Notes under the pieces: generated by a model | What the model saw: only the letters and a program-made list of their open reading frames with translations | Database searches by the model: none | What the model was told of the DNA's origin: nothing | Source of the DNA: Chrysemys picta bellii | Lineage: Eukaryota; Chordata; Testudines; Emydidae | Direction: 5' to 3' | Assembly: GCF_011386835.1 (NCBI RefSeq) | Contig: NC_088800.1 | Span: 25,224,572 to 25,288,571 of the forward strand | DNA: 64,000 nucleotides | Translations under genes and position numbers: made by a program | Shown here: in pieces, positions 59,406 to 64,000 of the stretch | Layout of the letters: every line of letters starts with the position of its first letter | Position numbering within the stretch: the stretch's first letter is position 1

Positions 59406-61630
59406 GATTGCATATATGGTTTTGTTAGGGCCAAGTAGAGAAATGTTTCCATTTGGCTAGGTTAACATTTTCTGATGGAGTCTTTTCCGCTGTTAAGAAT
59501 GATTTGCATGACTTTAGGACAGGAACGTTCCAGACTCAATGTCCAAACAAACACCAAGTCATGAGATGAAGATCATTGGGGTTCAGTTGCCTGACCGGTT
59601 GTTGTTCTGGGTCAAGTTATCTGGAAAGGTCCAAACTGATAGGTGGATGGAATGACACTTGCAGGAGGCTTGAAAACCAGAATTACCTGGGCTAGCTGGG
59701 GGCCACAAGGATGACTTGTGGCCTGTCTAGACAAATCTTCTATAGACCCTGAGATAGTAGCAGGATGAGAGGGAAAGCATAACTGAAATGATTTAAGGAA
59801 GAAGGAGAGCACTGCCCATGGAGCACTGACCTTCATCTCCCCTGTAGCACTATATGTTGCACTTCCTGTTTGCCTGAGATCCAAACAGGTCCCAAGTCGG
59901 GGTTCTCTACTCAGTGAAGATACGATTTACTAATGAATCATTTAACGCTCACTCGTGATCAGTGGCAAAATGTCTGCCGAGGCTGGCTGCCGGTGAATTC
60001 TGGGTTCCTGAGAGGTATACTGCCAACAGGGTGACATGTGGTTCTGTAAGCACCATTTCCATAAGCTGACTGCTTCTATTCAGAGGGGAATGGAGTGTGC
60101 CCTCCCTGCTTGTTTATTTAGAAAACAGTGGTTATGTTGTCTTACATTATCAGGATGTGCTGGGAATTTATGAATGGTATGAATGCTTCACAAGCCTCTT
60201 GTACTGCTCTCAGATCCAGAAGATTTAAGTGCATTCTGGCTTCTCGGGGCACCCACGTGCCTCGTGCTGGGTGATGGCCCACATGGGCTCCCCAGCCTAT
60301 TAGAGCGGCATCTGTAATTATCATCTTGTTAGGTGTGGAGGACAGAAAAAGAACTTCCACACAACATGCCCAGGGTCCTTCCACCATGCCAGAGAGGCCC
60401 TCACCTCAGAGGGAATTGCCACTATGGCGCTCATGCTGTGCTTGCTCGGTGTATATAGTGTTCAGAGCCAACCTTGCCGGCAACAGAGGTGGAGTCTGAC
60501 AAATGGCATCATCATAAGTACATGATGCTATATGGCACAGAACAGTAAGGAATATCCAAACTGAGATTCAAGGGCAGCACGTAACTAGAGCTATTAGAGT
60601 TCCCATGGACCAAAAATTTGTCCATGGGGAGGTAGGCCCTTGCCATGATTGAATCCAGTGCCATTCCTATAGATACCATGATATGCATCAGAGTTAGGGT
60701 TGACTTCTAGCATCCCTGAGAAACTGTGTAAACCTGGAGATAGAGAAGTGACAAGACTGACGTTAAGACTTCCAGGAGAGACCTGCCGGTCAGAAGCCAG
60801 TCATCCAGGTATGGGAAGACGATGGAGCTGCCTTGTCTATGCTGAGCTGCTGCTATTGAGAACACTTTTGTGAAGACTCTGGGAGCTATAGATAGCTCAA
60901 ATTGGAGTACCCTGTATTGATAGTGGTGGGAGTCCATCACAAATCCAAGCAATCATCTGTGAAAGAGATGAATAGCCACATGAAAGTATGCATCTTTCAT
61001 ACTGAGAGCCGTGAACCATGTGTCTTTTTCTAGGAATGGTATTATTAATGCCAATGTAACCATGTGGAATTTCAGTTTGTGAATAAAAACGTTGAATTGA
61101 CGCAGGTCAAGAATAGGTCTCGAGCCTCCTTTCCTCTTGGGGCTAGGAAATATTTTGAAAAGAACCCTTTTCTCCTGATGTTGAGGAAGTATCTGCTGTA
61201 TTATTCCTCACTGAAGAAGAGACTGTACATCTTGAAGGAGGATCCCCTCGTGAGAGTGATCCTTGAAAAGGGATGGGGAAACGGGTTTTGGAGGAGGTGC
61301 ATAGAGAAACTTGATCATCCAGAATGGATGATGTCCAGCACCCACCTGTTGTCATTGACACCCAATTGTGGGAAAATTTTGCTAGGTATCCCCTGAAATG
61401 GATCTCAGAATCATATGGAGATGGGATCAATATTGGTTCACAGCTCCATAGCATCATGTCAAAAATATATCTTGGTTGGAGGGTGAGGATGGGTAGCTGT
61501 GGCTGAAATGATAGGTGCAGGGTATCTTGGCCTCAGCATTTTCTGTTATTTACGAGGTGACTCATAGGAACGCTAGTGATAGACGGATTGTGGTAAAGAC
61601 CTTGGTTTGTATATTTTCTCTTTGGGCCAG

Positions 61631-61631
61631 G

Positions 61632-61673
<42 letters not shown>
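61631..61673. repeat. (TA)n(CA)n microsatellite
   Basis: TA units pass directly into a pure run of CA units, inside the DIRS gag remnant. Confidence 0.9.
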
Positions 61674-61675
<2 letters not shown>

Positions 61676-62165
61676 AAGTAGAGGGTTGCCCTAGAGTCTT
61701 TCAGTGAATGCAAAAATTCATCCATCTCCTCATTGAAAAGACTTGTTTAATCATAAGGCGAGTCCTCAACAATATTTTGAACTTCCCCAGGAAACCCCAA
61801 AGAGCGTAGCCATGATTTCCAACACTTCAAAATGCTGGTTGTCCTGGATCTTGATGCCATTTCAGCCACACCAACTGCAGCTCCTATAGGGGTTTTGGCC
61901 ACTAGCCTGCCCTCATCAATAAGGGCTTGAAACTGAGCCTGTCTTGCTGATACTTTGAGGTTCTAAACTGGAGGCTGGCAGATGTAAACACCATTCTCCC
62001 CATAAGGTTGACACACTTGGCTTCCTTATCTGAGAGGATGGCCCTTAGGTGCTTTGTTGCCTGGATTTTTCTGTGGCTGCCTGGACCACCAAGAAGTTCA
62101 GGGCAAGGTGGGTAAACCAGAACTCTACTCCCTTAACTAGGGCAAAGTACCGCTTCTCTGCCCTT

Positions 62166-63077
62166 GTGATAAACGAAGGGAGGGGAAGCTCCCTTTTATG
62201 GGCACCCAGCCAGCCAGTTATCTATAAAATCCCTGTTAGTAGCTGTTCTCTACTTGCTTTACCTGTAAAGGGTTAAAAAGTCCATAGATAAAAGGGAGGG
62301 AGTGGGCACTTGACCAAAAGAGCCAATGGGAAGGCTAGAACTTTTTAAAATTGGGAAAAAAACTTCCCCTTTGTCTGTGCTGTGCTGTTCTCCCGGAGAG
62401 TAGAGACAGGGCTGGAACTATGCTGTAAAAAGCTGTGAAAAAAATCACCAGATCATACCTAGAAACTACTCATTTGAACCCCCAGATATGTAAGTAGATC
62501 AGGAAATGTCTAGGAAGACATGTTTAGGTTTATCTCTTATTTCTTTATGGCTTGTGGACTCCTCTGTGCTAACCCCAGGTGCTTTTGTTTTGCTTGAGGT
62601 CCAGTTTAAAGGTTACAAGAGAGCTATCTTTATGCTTAATCCTTGTAATTGTTTTTTTAAAATCTAGCAAAATGCCTAATTTCCAAATGTATTTTCTTTC
62701 TTTTTATTTTTAATAAATTTTACCTTTTTTTTTTTTTTTTAAGAACAAGATTGGATTTTTGTGTCCGAAGAGGTTTGTGCACATGTTTAATTAGCTGGCA
62801 GCAACAGATCATTTTCTTTGTTTTCTTTTTCAGCTCTTCCCCAGAAGGGGGGGGGAGGCTTGAGGGCACCCTACAGGAAGGAATTCCCAAGTGTGCCTTC
62901 CTGGGTTCTCAAAGGGTTTTTTTTTGCACTTGGGTGGTGGCAGCATCTACCCATCCAAGGTCAGAGAAAAGCTGTAACCTTGGGAGTTTAATGCAAGCCT
63001 GGAGTGGTCAGTATTAATTTTTAGAATCCTTGCGGGCCCCCTCGAAATGCCAGAGTGGGGAAATCAGCCTTGACAGG
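62166..63077 (+). mobile_element. Solo LTR inserted in the DIRS gag remnant
   Basis: A roughly 0.9-kb block from TGTGATAAACG to AGCCTTGACA interrupts the DIRS gag. It has LTR-like parts: upstream sequence, AATAAA near 62711 followed by T-rich sequence, and a distal segment (ggaattcccaagtgtgcc). I recognise it as a turtle LTR, but not whether it is retroviral or Gypsy-type. No internal retroviral genes and no exact target duplication were found, so the borders are approximate. Confidence 0.55.
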
Positions 63078-63835
63078 GTAGGTACGTAGGTAGCTAGTTT
63101 GTGCCATACACCCCTTGCCTGTTCTAGTATGGCTTCGTTTACTGGGAATGCAGCCTGCCTGGAGTCCATAGGTTGCAGGATATCTAGGAGCTTATGTTGA
63201 GGGTCCTGAACCTCCCCCTAAGGACTTTTTAAGCTCTTCTGCCACCCTGGGTAAGAGCTCCTGGAACTGCCTATGATCAGCAGGAGGAGACAGAGAGGCT
63301 GGAGCGACCGCTTCATCAGAACCAATGGTACCAGCTTGTATTCCCCTTCTTCCATGAGTTCAGCCTGGCCCCTTAGAGGAAAGGGGTGGTAAGACTCCCT
63401 ATTGGAGTGGACAGATTCCAGGTAATGTGTGTAATGGTTCCAAGGGTCCCAAGCAAGCCAGTAGGAGGGGTCAATGGCAGGCTGGGATGCTTCCCAAGGC
63501 ATTGGATCCAGCCACACATTTCCTATCTGTATTGGCCAAGGCAGGTTCCAGTAGGGGTGGAGGGGAAGCTGGTTCTACCAGTACATCTGACTCTCCTAGA
63601 GATGCAAAGGTCAGATCTGGGTCCATTGGCTGTGCTGCTGGTTATGTTGGGAGAAAACTGTGACTAATAGCTGGGACAGAGGATAGATTTCTTCCAAAAT
63701 CCTGGATTCCTGCAGGTGTTTGTGTCTCTCTGGTTAGTATTGGTCCCAATAACAAGGGAGATGTTGGGTCTGGGAGGACAAAGATATTCTCTGGAGAGGT
63801 ATAAGTCACCAGCACCTTCAGAGGTTGCATCTTTT

Positions 63836-64000
63836 CCAGGGGTGGCTCCAGGCACCAACGCAGCAAGCGTGTGCCTGGGGCGGCAAGCCACGGGCAGCGG
63901 CCTGCTGGTCTATGTGAGGGCGGCAGTCAGGCGGCCTTCAGCGGCGTGCCTGCGGGAGGTTCACCGGTCCCGCGGTTTCGACGGCAATTCGGCGGTGGGT
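63836..64000. mobile_element. GC-rich turtle repeat, cut by the window end
   Basis: It starts AGGGGTGGCTCCAGGCACC and continues with gcctggggcggcaagc and cggcaattcggcggtggg, words also seen in diverged form at 1981-2241. The right end lies outside the window, so no target duplication can be tested. Confidence 0.55.

Larger units (their letters stand above)
57945..63835 (-). mobile_element. DIRS-type tyrosine-recombinase retrotransposon, degenerate, split by later insertions
   Basis: Read on the minus strand, the order is that of DIRS elements. Gag remnants are at 63195-63325 (SDEAVAPASLSPPADHRQFQ) and 61955-62150 (EKRYFALVKGVEFWFTHLAL, MGRMVFTSASLQFRTS). RT is at 60707-60952, with the FPYLDDWLLTGRS catalytic box, and RNase H at 60142-60387 (TDAALIGWGAHVGHHPARGT). 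Recombinase remnants lie on both sides of a CR1: LAKWKHFSTW near 59430-59460 and LKSKCPFPSILQVHLVASRH near 58120-58185. Stops and frameshifts are frequent and the terminal repeats were not found. Outer boundaries are approximate. Confidence 0.8.
57395..64000 (-). other. PRTG: PRTG intron upstream of the first exon seen, extends past the window
   Basis: The acceptor at 57395 shows that an upstream exon exists, but none was found up to 64000. The first 550 bp look unique; from about 57945 nearly everything is mobile-element sequence. Confidence 0.75.

Noticed and set aside
60142..60387. 81-residue frame as a host gene
   Set aside because: TDAALIGWGAH is a retrotransposon RNase H signature, part of the DIRS element.
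62166..63077. Possible full endogenous retrovirus
   Set aside because: Only one LTR-like block is present, with no gag, pol or env on either side apart from the older DIRS sequence.
1..64000. CRISPR-like arrays, operons or a clustered defence system
   Set aside because: No regular direct repeats with unique spacers and no dense gene clusters exist; the window is spliced vertebrate DNA with ordinary mobile elements.
1..64000. tRNA or rRNA genes
   Set aside because: The only tRNA-like sequence is the diverged SINE head at 52100; no intact cloverleaf or rRNA segment was seen.

Overview
The window is vertebrate nuclear DNA and almost certainly comes from a hidden-necked (cryptodire) turtle. The host-gene sequence is a clear PRTG (protogenin) orthologue. 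The repeats match a turtle genome: CR1 LINEs, a tRNA-derived Cry-type SINE with a CR1-like tail, Penelope-like fragments, a DIRS element, ancient MIRs, and many GC-rich non-autonomous hAT elements with 8-bp target-site duplications. No bacterial or plasmid content is present.

One gene can be supported. It is the 3' half of PRTG on the minus strand, read from high to low coordinates. Eleven coding exons lie between 57394 and 11765. They encode four fibronectin type III (FNIII) repeats, a juxtamembrane linker with an RPKR motif, one transmembrane helix and the whole cytoplasmic tail. All ten splice junctions in the window are GT-AG with matching phases, giving 2,039 coding bases (678 whole codons plus stop). 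Upstream exons (signal peptide, Ig domains, probably the first FNIII repeat) lie beyond 64000. The 3' UTR probably runs from 11764 to about 5340, ending at a good polyadenylation signal.

Layout: 1-5339 is intergenic DNA downstream of PRTG, with two intact hAT-type MITEs. 5340-11764 is the inferred 3' UTR. 11765-24162 holds nine closely spaced exons. 24163-53962 is one 29.8-kb intron that splits an FNIII repeat and is filled with mobile-element relics. 53963-57394 holds two more exons. 57395-64000 is further PRTG intron, mostly a minus-strand DIRS retrotransposon carrying a CR1 insertion (itself carrying a hAT insertion) and a separate solo LTR.

I found no undescribed multi-gene system. The points most worth a second look are three Penelope-like copies, two of them fold-back insertions with 12-bp target duplications and two with relic hammerhead-ribozyme cores; the three-deep nested insertion near 58-63 kb; the RPKR juxtamembrane site in PRTG; and a C-terminus that seems longer than the human one. 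Repeat family names come from recognition by eye, not database comparison.
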